A stretch of DNA of 64,000 nt from Phoma sp. XZ068 (GCA_004835665.1 RBKR01000005.1:1798001-1862000); one strand, 5' to 3'. Shown: positions 34,001 through 44,858, counted from the first letter of the stretch. Notes: generated by a model not told the origin, from the letters alone. Program-made: numbers and translations.

Positions 34001-35706
34001 ACACTCTTTTCGCTCAAGGTATCATGCTCAAGACCGGCGGCCGTGGAGTGGATGTAGTACTGAACTCCTTGGCGGGAGAGGCATTGATCGCTTCTTGGAA
34101 TATCATTGCTGCCTACGGTCGATTTATCGAGATGGGACGAAAGGATATCGCCGAAAATAACAACCTACCAATGCGGCCATTCACCAGGGGCGCTACCTTT
34201 ACTGCCTTGGAGATTTCTACGCTAGCTCGGGATGATCCGTCCATCGTAGCCAAGAACATTGAAACCATCTTTCATGATCAAGTACAAGGCTTGTATCGTC
34301 CCGTTGAGCCACTACAGGTAATACCAATTGAGGACGTTGAGAAAGCCTTCCGTATGTTACAGGATGGCCAAATGATTGGAAAGATAGTGTTGAAGATGAC
34401 GAAGGAATCGGTAATTCCTGTGAGGGATCTCAACAATGTGACTATTCAACAGTTCTGTGCTGACATATGGTAGACGTCCATCCAGGCAAAGGCCGACTTC
34501 TCATTCGAGCCAAAGAAAACTTATGTAATCGCTGGTGGTACTGGCGGGCTTGGCCGTGCCATCGCTGAATGGATGGTCCGTGATCGCGGCGTCAAGAACC
34601 TCGTCTTATTATCTAGATCGGGCATGCACAACGAGGCAGCAGCGCAAGTTGTCGACAAACTCAACAAACTTGGTGCACGAGTTGTAGCACCCTCGTGTGA
34701 CATAACCGACCATGTGGCCCTCGAGGCTGTCGTGGACGAAATATCGAACACAATGCCGACCATCGGTGGATGCATACAAGCATCAATGATCCTCAGGGTA
34801 AGCGCAATTTCTACTGGTTGAAGCAGACAAATAACATTCTGATGTTAGGACGGTTTATTTCGCAGCATGCCCTTTGAAGACTGGAAGGCTTGCATAGATC
34901 CCAAAGTATGCGGTTCCTGGAACCTTCACACCGTGCTCCCCAAAGGCATGGACTTCTTCATAATGTTTTCATCCATTTCTGGTGTTATTGGTAATGCCGG
35001 TCAAGCAAACTATGCTGCTGCCAACACCTATATGGACAGTCTCGCAAAATACCGGACTGCTGAAGGCGAGCGCGCCGTATCGCTAGATCTTGGTGCTATG
35101 CTCGGACACGGTGTCTTGGCGGAAGATGAATCCATGCGTGAGCGCATTCTCAAGGGCGGCTTACTATCCGGTGTGACGCCCGCTGTGCTTTTTGGACTCC
35201 TGGATTACTACTGCAATCCGGAACGCGGTCTGCTTTCCCAACAGGAATCACAGATCTGCCTCGGATTTGCACAGCCAGCGAAGCTCCGGAAGACGGTTTT
35301 GGATGATCCATATCATTCACTCAATCTGCCACTGTACAGCCACATCATACACAGTGGTAAGGGTGGTACTGCCGATATTGGGAGAGATTCTGTAATGGTC
35401 AAGTACAAGGGAGAATTTCTTGCTGCAGAAGATGTCAATACAGCAGGTGCTATTGTATCGAAGGCCTTGATGGAGCGGTTGATGGGTAATCAAGCAAAGA
35501 GCCTGGACATGACAGAGGTTGACTTGACGCGGCCTTTACACGACTTCGGTGTCGATTCTCTGATGGCAATTGAGCTTCGAGCCTGGTTTTTGAAAGAGTT
35601 TGCTGCGAGTGTTCCGATCTTCGAGATTCTGAGCGAAGGCTCTGTAGAGACACTAAGTGTTTCTGTTACGTTGAAGAGTAAGCTTCGGAACGCATCTAAA
35701 ATGTAA
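28057..35706 (+). CDS. Highly reducing type I polyketide synthase (KS-AT-DH-ER-KR-ACP)
   Basis: Seven exons (28057..28293, 28351..28495, 28547..28812, 28861..29210, 29271..34419, 34474..34797, 34849..35706) encode 2442 aa. KS (~27-450) has Cys195 in DTACSSG, His330 in EAHGTG and His370 in KGNIGH. AT has GQGAQWAGMG from 577 and Ser666 in GHSSGE. DH has His1010 in GDHKINEAIIYP and Asp1208 in HPCTLDG. ER (~1715-2050) has SAAGGTGQWAV. KR has GGTGGLG and SSISGVIGNAGQANYAAAN with its Ser, Tyr and Asn. ACP Ser2394 is in GVDSLM. I see no methyltransferase motif between DH and ER and no C-terminal release domain. The 54-bp intron at 34420..34473 (GTGAGG/GGTAG) removes an apparent in-frame TAG. All catalytic residues checked are intact, so it should make a reduced, unmethylated chain, released in trans. 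Confidence 0.92.
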
Positions 35707-36982
35707 TCGCATAGGCTACTACTACCGCCTAGTATAATTGCGAAAAGCAAAATGTAATCATAAGAAGTTAGGCTTAGTATTAGAGGTCTACATAGGTTAA
35801 ATAAGTAAAGCTATCTGTTACAGATACTTATAACCCGTATAGTTTTTATATCTTACTACTAAAATTAAGAAACATTTTATAACTTCAAGCTCGATTCTTA
35901 TATAATTTAACATACTCTACATAACTAATAATGCTATTTTGGTGCGTGGCTCAATGTATCTGACTTGGGTCTTTTTCTTAAGACTTCTTGTATGCAATTG
36001 GATGCTGCCGTAGCTTCTCACTTTAATTTCTTCGGTTTTCACCAAACTTCTGGTTGTAGTTTTGCACCGTGAATGTGATATTATTGGCACTGTTATAACA
36101 AACGCTACGCTTTAAGATCTTGACCTGGATTGTTGGACTACAGTACCGTTCAATTGGATTTTGCTGGACAATTGTAGCCAAACTAGGTGAGTTGTGCTTA
36201 TGAGAGCGAAGAATTTTGATTAAAAAAGTGCACATACCTAGTGGGCGCTGATCTTGCCAAACTTCGTGTTCTGGTACTTGTCTCAGGTGGCGAAGCGTTG
36301 AACAGGGCTACTGTAGGTTTAGGAAAGAGAACTGCTGCCCGTAATAACTCATCTTTGAGAAGACGTAATGGATGGTCCTGCGTTGGGCGTTGCGCCGGTA
36401 ATGTAATTGTAATTAACATTGTCATCAGGCTGCTTAACTTCTCTCTAGTTGATTGATACAAGGCAGCGAAATCGACATCTTGCCGAAACCTGAGTCTAGC
36501 ACAGTAGAAAAAAAAAACCATGGTGTAGCGAAGGGACTATGTTCATCGTGATTTGCGTGGCGAATGTATTTGTTACGCACGTGGTCCATCACACAAAAGG
36601 TTTGCAGACCCCCACTCACTACAGCAACAATAACCACCGAGGTTACGAATAATGTTTTGACTTAGACTAGCAGATAAGCATTGTATGTAGTCATTGTTGA
36701 AAGTCTTCATACAATTTTTGGACATTGTTAGATCTTCTAGCGCCGTATACATATGGAGCTTTTCCTGCGGTGAAACATCCTTCTTCCTCACGCGTTTTTC
36801 GAGGTATCTCCTAGATACAGTGCGTTGGTGTAATATATGATACTTCAACTGGTATACACAACTATCAAGTTTCCCTCCGGAGCTGTAGTTTTGCTTAAAG
36901 AGAGGGGACTTTTCTGCATGCACCAGCCGGCGCCGCAGTAGATATCACCACGTTAGTCGACGTCAACGTGCTACAAAACAAA
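35707..36982. other. AT-rich gene-free block, possible RIP-mutated repeat
   Basis: The first ~530 bases after the PKS stop are very AT-rich, with TA-rich words and many stops in all frames, like RIP-mutated transposon DNA. 36000-36520 has open minus frames of ~70-107 codons whose reading changes between frames, perhaps a decayed element. I cannot identify a transposase. The last ~400 bases lead into the acidic protein gene. Confidence 0.45.
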
Positions 36983-38446
36983 ATGCTGTCACTTGCTAAG
37001 ATGCTGGACATCTATGGTGATTCGACAATACGTGACGACATCCGAGAGCTGCAGGATGCTACTGCCGCATTCTTGACTGACCGACTTGACAACGGTGAGT
37101 ATCTCGCGACAGCAGACGACATTTTTGATCTACAAGAGGCTACTGCTGCGTTTCTGGCTCATCGCTACGATGGCGAGTGCTTCTGCTTGGACAGCGTTGG
37201 AGATGGACTGCTCCTTCCGGGCGAACAGTTCCTTCTTCCAGCTTCGACAGCGTTGAATATCACTCGGCCGAAACCCGAGACAAATGAAGATGTACTTGAT
37301 CAAATTGACGAGTATTTGTACGCTCAGATGTCTCTTGAGGATATACCAGATACTGCTATACTGGAAGTTGTCAACACTGTCGACGCACCAAACCTCGAGT
37401 ATACATCCTTCGATGATATTCTAGGTCCGAACTCGCTGCCTCAAACTCCCACTCTCAGCCAACAACTGTATCCCTCAGTACGGGAACATCCCTACCTTGC
37501 ACTTGAATATGTGCTCAATCCTCCCGTCTACGAGAGCACGCAAACGGGCGCTTGCCCTTCGGCCGCTAAAGACAACGACAGCGATGACGATTGCTCTGAT
37601 GCAGAAACATACTTTGCGTTTAACGCACCTACTGCACTGTGCCACTCGCAAGCATCGTATGCTGCATCGATCTTCGACCCTTCTACCGAAACCATTGTCC
37701 ATTATAGATCGTTGAATTATCTCTTGGAGATGGGTGATGAGGTCGAGCGGGTTCACTATGTGCATCGAGTACCGTTCGATGTGGACGAACTTTTTCTGGA
37801 CGAAGGCTGTGGAGGGGCATTTATCGAGAACGATCAAGTGGTTGGAGATGTTGATAACCTTAAGTTGGATTGGAACGCAACTTCGGAGCCGTATGCTACA
37901 TACTATGGTGAGAAAGGTCAGTTGGAGATTGACACGCAGCTTCCAATGATTGTGGAAGAAGATGAGCCGGACTCAGCTGCGTCGAGCTCTTCGATGGACT
38001 TTGCTAATCACCCTGGATTTTTGAAGAACTTTTCTCTGCGACGAGGATGCTTCCTGCAGGAGGAGGCTGAGGAACTTGCTCATTTGTCATTGACGCCTGT
38101 CACAGTAGCAGACATCGAGGAGGGCATGTTGCTTGCAGTACCGATCGAGAAGAAGCATGGCAACGCACTGCTGCAGGAACAGCAAAACAAGCATGCTGTC
38201 GCAACCTACAAGACTATATTCACTGACGACATCTGGAACACGGAGCCTAATCTTGATTTCGTATTCCCTGTCGGGCAGAACTCCTTCACTAAATTTGTGG
38301 ACGAAGCTGAGCTAGAGGTTCTTGAGGCCGTCACTACAGCGTTCGAATTGATTCGATCTCATTCAAAGACGGACGTCCCAGAGTTTAGCGCCCAGCTCAA
38401 GTGGGAGTTGCTTGGACTAATGGAAGATATCCGAGGCTCGTGTTGA
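36983..38446 (+). CDS. Hypothetical acidic protein with internal N-terminal repeat
   Basis: A single exon encodes 487 aa from the ATG at 36983. The frame is open slightly further upstream, but without an ATG. The protein is strongly acidic, especially residues ~95-330. Two adjacent repeats occur near the start, LQDATAAFLTDRLDNGE and LQEATAAFLAHRYDGE, each predicted helical. No signal peptide, membrane segment or known domain is seen. Its codons look ordinary and the frame is long and uninterrupted, so it is probably a real gene. It is the next gene after the PKS, 1.3 kb downstream. Membership of the cluster is possible but unsupported by function. Confidence 0.6.
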   Translation: MLSLAKMLDIYGDSTIRDDIRELQDATAAFLTDRLDNGEYLATADDIFDLQEATAAFLAHRYDGECFCLDSVGDGLLLPGEQFLLPASTALNITRPKPETNEDVLDQIDEYLYAQMSLEDIPDTAILEVVNTVDAPNLEYTSFDDILGPNSLPQTPTLSQQLYPSVREHPYLALEYVLNPPVYESTQTGACPSAAKDNDSDDDCSDAETYFAFNAPTALCHSQASYAASIFDPSTETIVHYRSLNYLLEMGDEVERVHYVHRVPFDVDELFLDEGCGGAFIENDQVVGDVDNLKLDWNATSEPYATYYGEKGQLEIDTQLPMIVEEDEPDSAASSSSMDFANHPGFLKNFSLRRGCFLQEEAEELAHLSLTPVTVADIEEGMLLAVPIEKKHGNALLQEQQNKHAVATYKTIFTDDIWNTEPNLDFVFPVGQNSFTKFVDEAELEVLEAVTTAFELIRSHSKTDVPEFSAQLKWELLGLMEDIRGSC

Positions 38447-40709
38447 CAGATCGCTTAGAAGAGCTCGTTGACCTCACAGTGGACCACATGGCAGCACTCG
38501 ATTGGTCTGACTCGATCACATTGTGAAGGCGTGAGGAGTGAACGATGAAATCGATATTGCCGGAGCCGTGTTGTGCGGAGCTCACAGTCAATGGTGTTAG
38601 TAGTGTAATGCAGTGAGAATATAGTTGTGACTCTATCAAGTTTGAAAAAAGTGTATGGTGTCGGTACAATAGCCCGTGAGTGCACCAGTGCTGGTGTTGT
38701 TGTTTGCCGTGCGGAGTTGTTGCTATCGAACCTACTTGACGGTCCCGCGACGGAATGCAAAGCCATATCGGCAGCGCGCTCGTTCATTCACCAGGGCCTC
38801 TGCTAGACCCGAAATGCGCTTGGCCGTCATCCAAAGTTTTCTAGCAATTGAGAGTAGCAGTCAATACTAACAAGCAAAATTTTACAACCGCTGCCGAGAG
38901 CACATACACTGACTGGTGAACAATGCACTGATGACGATGTAGAACCAGACAAAATAAGAAACGCTAAGCTCAAACTAGTTAGAAGCCGTTCTATTCCTGG
39001 ACTGCAAAGATAATCTGGTTCGTGATTGTTGCTCATGAATTTATTGGAGCTATGGAGAGCATGTGAAGGAGACCCCGGAGAAGCAGGTGCTGTTGCGAAG
39101 ACCAGTCGCAATTCTGCTTCGGCTGAAGTGGAGGGTGGGTGTTCTCGTATGGCACCCGTGCCGGGGCCTTCTCCCAGCCACTCGATGACGGATGCTTCCA
39201 AAACTGCCTTCGACCCGCCCTCTCTCCGACATAAGGTCTAGGAGGCGCATTCTCGTGTTATGCGCTGGTCCTCTGAAGGAACTAATACCCTCAAAACGCC
39301 TCAGGCAGACGGGAATAGCGTCTTCGGCAAGTTCTGAGCACTGAGTGAATATGCACACTCGAAGATTAGCCGCAATTGTTATGCAACTATTCACGTGTTC
39401 TACTATGGGAGACCGCCTCTGGCATATGTGTTGTGGGGCGCGGAAGGGAGACTTATCACTGGCCAAGCGAAATACGATGGGGAGTCCACAATGCGTGCTG
39501 TCGCGTGCTTTACGAGCAGCGGTGGATAAGGGCACTTGGCCGGCGGCGTGAAGACTCGGCAACGAGTTATTTTTTCTGCTCTATCAGATTGTTCGAGGAG
39601 TGTGTCTAACGTCCGAACGTTGAGGCTGAAATGCTACAAGTTGCAATTGCAAGAAAGTGGCTGCGTGGCTACGTGGCTCAGTGGCTCAGCACTGATGTCG
39701 GAGGGCCGACAAATCGGAACGCCTTTGGCGGTTGTGGTGTAACGTTCACGTCAACCATGCGTTGCATCGCTTTAGCGGTGATGGCGCGTTGCTTGTTTTC
39801 CGCGTAGACTTCCCGAAACAGTCAAGGCGCGATCTCGTAAACTGCAGGTCAGCAACGGTGGCGTCAAAACGAACAAAAGTCAATAAACAATACTGGGAAA
39901 ACGAGTAGGTTGGAGCTCTTCGGCCAACAGCACACCGAGGCTCCACTGCTGTTATCATCGACCCGATTCAGATGCACGGAGCAAAGAACGTGCGAGAAAG
40001 GGCTGAGCGGAAGGTTCGGAGGGTGGACTGCGCCGACCAAATTTAAAGCGTCGACGGCGGCGGATCGTCAGGAACGTCCCACCGACGGCGGTGGACCACA
40101 GCCGCCAGCCCAAAGCCGAGGAGCAATCATGACCACAGCGGTGATGACTCCGAGATGAAGAGCTGCTGTTGAGAACACGGGAGTGGAGAGCTTCCGTGAG
40201 CTGTGGCGGTTGGCAACGGTGAGGTGACATGGACTGCTGAGCACTGGTGAGCGGGTCGCAGGCACGCGCCAACGCCGAATTGGGGAAGGCGTCCTCCATA
40301 ATTAGACACTGCCGGCCCAGCCGCCTGGCCACCTTCTACCAAAGCGTGGGAGGTTGGCTGCTAAGCAACCCAATGTGAGCATCGACACTATCGACGCACC
40401 GTGCTCATCGTGTTCCCAGAATGGGACCTCGTGTTCTGTTCATGGCGAGAGGTCTCTTCGTTAGTGACAAAGCGTTGGCCATCACGACGTCAGCCATTCG
40501 AGAAGCGTGTCGATGCTCGGGAGGTGTTCAGTATATAACTTTCGTTCGTCCTCGCCCATAGATACATCATCACAACAACAAAAAACAGTTTCTTAACTAC
40601 CACCTTCGCTTGTTCAGTCTTCTCCAGACAGACACTCGCTTAAGTCTATCTCCAGATCCCTAATAATTAATCACCCTACCCACCGAAGAAGTCCATCAAC
40701 TTAGTCAGG
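38447..40709. other. Long intergenic region, no supported gene
   Basis: Across 2.26 kb only irregular short frames are open (longest 39050..39562, minus, 170 codons, not convincing). The last 200 bases form the promoter and leader of the repeat-protein gene: TATATA at 40532-40537 and a CA-rich leader before the start. No repeat or RNA gene is recognised. Confidence 0.5.
40532..40537 (+). promoter_or_regulatory. TATA box of the repeat-protein gene
   Basis: TATATA lies 173 bp upstream of the ATG at 40710, followed by an A/C-rich leader typical of strongly expressed fungal genes. Confidence 0.5.
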
Positions 40710-42542
40710 ATGCGTTACTCTTTCGTCGCGGCCGCCATCATTGGCGCTGTTGCTGCCACCCCTGTGGCCGAGTATGGCTACGGCTACCCTGAGAGCACAC
40801 CCTCCAGCAGTGCTCCTGCATACCCTCAGTACCCTGAGTACCCGGCTTCATCCTCTCCTGCACCTAGCTCGAAGCCTGCGCCCTCAAGCAGTGCTCCTTC
40901 GTACCCCGAGTACCCTGTAGAGACTCCCAGCTCCTCTGCTGGCTACCCCGTTCCCAGCTCCTCTGCTGGCTACCCCGTTCCCAGCTCGTCTGCTGGCTAC
41001 CCCGTTCCCAGCTCGTCTGCTGGCTACCCCGTTCCCAGCTCGTCTGCTGGCTACCCCGTTCCCAGCTCCTCCGCTGGATACCCCGTTCCTAGCTCCTCTG
41101 CTGGTTACCCCGTTCCCAGCTCCTCCGCTGGTTACCCCGTTCCCAGCTCCTCCGCTGGCTACCCCGTTCCCAGCTCCTCCGCTGGATACCCCGTTCCCAG
41201 CTCCTCCGCTGGTTACCCCGTTCCCAGCTCCTCTGCTGGCTACCCCGTTTCTAGCTCCTCCGCTGGCTACCCCGTTTCTAGCTCCTCCGCTGGCTACCCC
41301 GTGTCTAGCTCGTCTGCTGGATACCCCGTTTCTAGCTCGTCTGCTGGATACCCCGTTCACAGCTCATCTGCTGGCTACCCCGTTTCTAGCTCGTCTGCTG
41401 GATACCCTGTGCCTAGCTCGTCAAAGGGCTACCCCGTTCCCAGCTCCTCAAAGGGCTACCCAATCCACAGCACAGGTGGCTACCCGGTCACAACCTCAGT
41501 CCCTGTCTACCCCACAAGCACTAAGGAGCTGACCACATACACGACCACCACAGTTTGCCCTGTCACACAGACCCACGGCACTCAGGTTGTCACCACCCTG
41601 ACCACCAGCACCGTTACCATCACATCCTGCAAGGGCGGATGCAACGGCTACGAGACTACTGTCGTTCCCCCCAAGCCCACCAGCAGTGCGCCTGCGGATC
41701 AGACCACCGTCGTCACCACCTACGAATGGATCCCTTGCTCCACTCCCGTCGGCCACAGTGGCTCTTCCACAATCTACTCGACTTACCTCACTGCTAGCTA
41801 CAAGACCTACACCTCCACCATCTACGCCGGCCAGCCCCCCAAGCCCACTGGCGAGGCTCCCAAGCCCTCCGGCGGCAAGCCCAGCCAGCCTGAGACCACA
41901 GTCACTGCTGCTGACTACCCCGTGACCACTGTCGATGTTCCTCAGTACACACCTGCCCCCGGCCAGGAGCAATGCCCTGCTCCCGTTACCGTCACCAAGA
42001 CCGTCACTGTTGGTGTCGATGTCCCTGAGTACACTCCCGTTCCCAACGAGTACACCACAAAGGTCATCACCGCCACTGAGGAGGGCAAGCCCCAGACTTA
42101 CACTGTTACCATTCCCAACGGTCCTAAGTCCACTCCTTCCGGCCCCAAGCACACTTCTAAGGGATACCCCGTTGGCCCCAAGCCTTCTCACGGCTCCTCC
42201 ATTGCCTACCCAACCTCGTCTGCTCCCTACCCAACCGGCACTTCTAGCTCTGCGGGACACGCTTCCTCCTCTGCTGGTTACCCCGTAGCTAGCTCCTCCG
42301 CTAAGTCTTCTTCCTCCGCTGGATACCCCGTTTCCAGCCCTTCCGCTAAGCCTTCCTCCTCCGCTGGATATCCCGTTTCCAGCCCTTCTGCTAAGCCTTC
42401 TTCCTCCGCTGGATACCCCGTTTCCAGCCCGTCCGCTAAGCCCTCCTCCTCGGCGCCTGCCTATGAGCCATACCCCGTTGAGTCCAGCACCAAGGCCACT
42501 CCCACTCCCACTGGCGGTTACGGCTCCGGCTACGGCTACTAA
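40710..42542 (+). CDS. Secreted Ser/Pro-rich repeat protein, cell-wall type
   Basis: A single exon encodes 610 aa. The signal peptide is MRYSFVAAAIIGAVAATPVA. After a Tyr/Pro-rich lead (EYGYGYPE) come twenty tandem 9-residue units of the form PSSSAGYPV (residues ~73-252). Next is a Thr-rich central region (residues ~270-460) with TTVCPVTQTHGTQVVTTLTT and a CKGGC pair, as in fungal cell-wall or adhesin-like proteins. Three 15-residue repeats (AKPSSSAGYPVSSPS) follow, and the C terminus GGYGSGYGY mirrors the N-terminal GY motif. No GPI signal is evident. Ser/Thr density predicts heavy O-mannosylation. Probably a wall-associated or matrix protein. The function is inferred only from composition. 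Confidence 0.85.
   Translation: MRYSFVAAAIIGAVAATPVAEYGYGYPESTPSSSAPAYPQYPEYPASSSPAPSSKPAPSSSAPSYPEYPVETPSSSAGYPVPSSSAGYPVPSSSAGYPVPSSSAGYPVPSSSAGYPVPSSSAGYPVPSSSAGYPVPSSSAGYPVPSSSAGYPVPSSSAGYPVPSSSAGYPVPSSSAGYPVSSSSAGYPVSSSSAGYPVSSSSAGYPVSSSSAGYPVHSSSAGYPVSSSSAGYPVPSSSKGYPVPSSSKGYPIHSTGGYPVTTSVPVYPTSTKELTTYTTTTVCPVTQTHGTQVVTTLTTSTVTITSCKGGCNGYETTVVPPKPTSSAPADQTTVVTTYEWIPCSTPVGHSGSSTIYSTYLTASYKTYTSTIYAGQPPKPTGEAPKPSGGKPSQPETTVTAADYPVTTVDVPQYTPAPGQEQCPAPVTVTKTVTVGVDVPEYTPVPNEYTTKVITATEEGKPQTYTVTIPNGPKSTPSGPKHTSKGYPVGPKPSHGSSIAYPTSSAPYPTGTSSSAGHASSSAGYPVASSSAKSSSSAGYPVSSPSAKPSSSAGYPVSSPSAKPSSSAGYPVSSPSAKPSSSAPAYEPYPVESSTKATPTPTGGYGSGYGY
40926..41465 (+). repeat. 27-bp minisatellite, 20 units, coding
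   Basis: Twenty exact-length 27-bp units encode PSSSAGYPV variants. Units 3-5 are identical. Units 13-18 carry S or H in the first position, and units 19-20 have K for A. Variation is mostly at third codon positions, showing selection on the peptide together with repeat homogenisation. Confidence 0.95.
42300..42434 (+). repeat. 45-bp tandem repeat, three units, coding
   Basis: Three 45-bp units (42300-42344, 42345-42389, 42390-42434) plus a partial fourth encode AK(S/P)SSSAGYPVSSPS. They embed the SSSAGYPV core of the upstream minisatellite, so the two arrays share an origin. Confidence 0.9.
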
Positions 42543-44015
42543 GCGGATTAGCTTATGAGCCACGAACTCCTTTATTTGTTTAGACTGTTGCATTTTGATT
42601 GATATTGGTGGATGGTAAATGCCTCCTCGTACAAAGGCCGGCATTTTGTCTATTATTGCCTTTGCATGGCCACGGCGTTACTCGATGGATATAATTTCAG
42701 TTTCTCACCTTCCTTTGTAGATACATTTAGGGCTAGAATGATTACGCTTGGTGCACACATGATAACGATAGGAAATAGCAATCTTATTTTCAAAAAGCAT
42801 ACATCGCTTGAATCAATATTTTCACATTGGCAATATCGTGAAGTACTTCCAGCCGCTCCTCGGTGTTTTTGCCCAGCATCTGAGGCAGCAGGCGGCACGG
42901 TACGATCAACGACGAGATCAGGGTCCTGTGGCGAGGAGTATTGCTGACGACGCTCTTGACTAGCACAATCAGCACCCTCGCGCCAATGGTGCAAGAGTAC
43001 GTCAAAAGGCTCGTATCAGTCAGCGACGGTGTGGGCCCATGACCCACCTCGTATCAGCACAACTATTGACTGTGATGTAATGAATGAAGTTAGAATACTA
43101 TTTTTGCATCAAGTTCAAATCACGCTAAGCATTCATAGTGGAGGCATGCAGCAGTGTGATTGGGTAGGAGTGACAGCAATGGCGTGCTCTAAAAGTCGCG
43201 AAGTGGTGCATGGCGATACGTGGTGGACGGCAGCGATGACTTGTTGCGGCGAGCTTAGAAACGGCGGAACATCATTGGGCTATCAGAAAACATAGAGTCA
43301 TTAGGTAGAGAATGCATGTAGCAGGCAACAGGTGGCGTCACGGGTGTGGGATATGTTCCTTCGAATGACCATTGTCACACACTTCCGCAGTGATTCTATC
43401 TGGGAGATATCCGTCACAAATTTTAGATCTACTGGTATTGGTCAATCATAGATGATCTAATCTGTCCTGGGGCCGACTGCGCTTTTTGAGGTTTGCCCAC
43501 TGCGTTTCGCTCTCGAATAACAGGTTTTGTCTTCATACTATTTGGACCCAGTTCCTCTAAACACGGTGAACGTGTTAGATTCATGCATTACTTGCCATGG
43601 ATGTGTTTCCCTTCATGGAAACACAAGCTGGACCCATGCGCGACGTTCCCGAGTCGAAGAGGTGATTGGCAGACAGTCTGGAAGCTTGGACTGCGGTACA
43701 ACTCTCCTATTCCCGCGCGAGCCGCGGAAGAGCTTATCTGAAAGAAAACTTTTGCACAAGCGAAAGCTATCGATTCACGGCTAAAGGGAGAGTGGATGAT
43801 CAGCAGATGGAACACAGCCTTGACACATTCGGCGATGGCGATGTCGTGCTCATACGCTCAATTAACCTCCCCAGCTTGGGCCATTACGACGTGTAAGGTG
43901 CTGCGTGCGGCGTGGGCAACTCACTGCTTACACCTTTTGTTGCAGTCTGTACGCGAGTATGTGTGGACTCATGAATCACTCTTTGCAATCTTTTGATCTT
44001 AGCTTAAGGTGACTA
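42543..44015. other. Intergenic, no supported gene
   Basis: 1.47 kb with short frames only (42653..42994 minus, 43029..43295 plus, 43493..43741 plus), none with family features. 42560-42840 is AT-rich, consistent with a 3' UTR. No RNA or repeat is recognised. Confidence 0.5.
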
Positions 44016-44858
44016 TCAGTCCACTTTTCGAACCCCAACCACTCGGCTAAGTCTTCCTTCGAGCGCGTACATCGTCTCCTGCATATCCTTCAAATCTCTC
44101 CCAATGTCACTGACGATGCTCAAGACTTCACCAACCTCGTGCGATGTCCTCCTGACCTCAACTCGATTCAGCACCTCGCTCAAGTTAATAACCAAAGCCT
44201 TCTTTCTCACCCACAGCCATCTTTCTTTGAACCCGCAGTTCCTGTACTCATGACCTAAGCGATTTGTCGCATGCAGATTCGAGACTTCATCGTCAGAGTA
44301 ATATGGGCTTTTCTCCGAAGGTCCGTGAGGGGGACTGTTGTTCGACCACTGCGCCGAAGCTTGATTTTGATACTCTACTTTCAGAAAGGAATACTCGATC
44401 TGGCGGAATGATCGGATCAGGTCGCGGATAGTGACACGCATTACCTGAAGCGCTTCACTCTCTCCTTTTGACCGCATGGATTGGATGTCGCGGTCGAAGT
44501 ACATTGTCCCTGGATCGTTCCTTTCTCCGCTCCTTCGCCCTCTCATTTTCCGCTTGTAGCCGTAAGTGCTGTCAGGGTCATCGGATGCACTTTTTGCACC
44601 TGGTCCATGGCTCTTGTCGCGACGGATAGATTTTAATCTTCGTCGAACCCTCCGTAAATGCCGCTGCTCTTCCAAAAGGCCCTGTTTGAGGCTGGAAAGG
44701 TACTCCTGGATTTCTTGGGGCGCTGCACCGAAGGTGCCTAAGTTCGACCAGAAGACTTTGAAGAAGGTGCCCAGCGTGAAGGCAAACGACACAAAACCGA
44801 TGGTGGTGGACACCATCGATAAGGGTGAGAAGGACGTATGTGATATCGTGATACCCAT
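44016..44858 (-). CDS. Hypothetical fungal membrane-anchored coiled-coil protein
   Basis: A single exon encodes 280 aa when started at MGITISHTSFS. An in-frame start at 45005 would add 49 residues, and an internal Met (MVSTTIGF) is a third option. An N-terminal hydrophobic segment STTIGFVSFAFTLGTFFKVF is followed by FGAAPQEIQEYLSSLKQGLLEEQ, a basic Arg/Lys-rich stretch (RRVRRRLKSIRR), a hydrophilic middle and C-terminal helices with heptad-like spacing. This layout recurs in unnamed ascomycete proteins with one N-terminal membrane anchor. The function is unknown. Confidence 0.65.
   Translation of the reverse strand: MGITISHTSFSPLSMVSTTIGFVSFAFTLGTFFKVFWSNLGTFGAAPQEIQEYLSSLKQGLLEEQRHLRRVRRRLKSIRRDKSHGPGAKSASDDPDSTYGYKRKMRGRRSGERNDPGTMYFDRDIQSMRSKGESEALQVMRVTIRDLIRSFRQIEYSFLKVEYQNQASAQWSNNSPPHGPSEKSPYYSDDEVSNLHATNRLGHEYRNCGFKERWLWVRKKALVINLSEVLNRVEVRRTSHEVGEVLSIVSDIGRDLKDMQETMYALEGRLSRVVGVRKVD

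Noticed and set aside
41496..42644. 382-codon minus-strand frame with Gly/Ser-rich sequence
   Set aside because: It mirrors codon bias of the Ser/Pro/Thr-rich protein on the plus strand; low complexity and no signal peptide.
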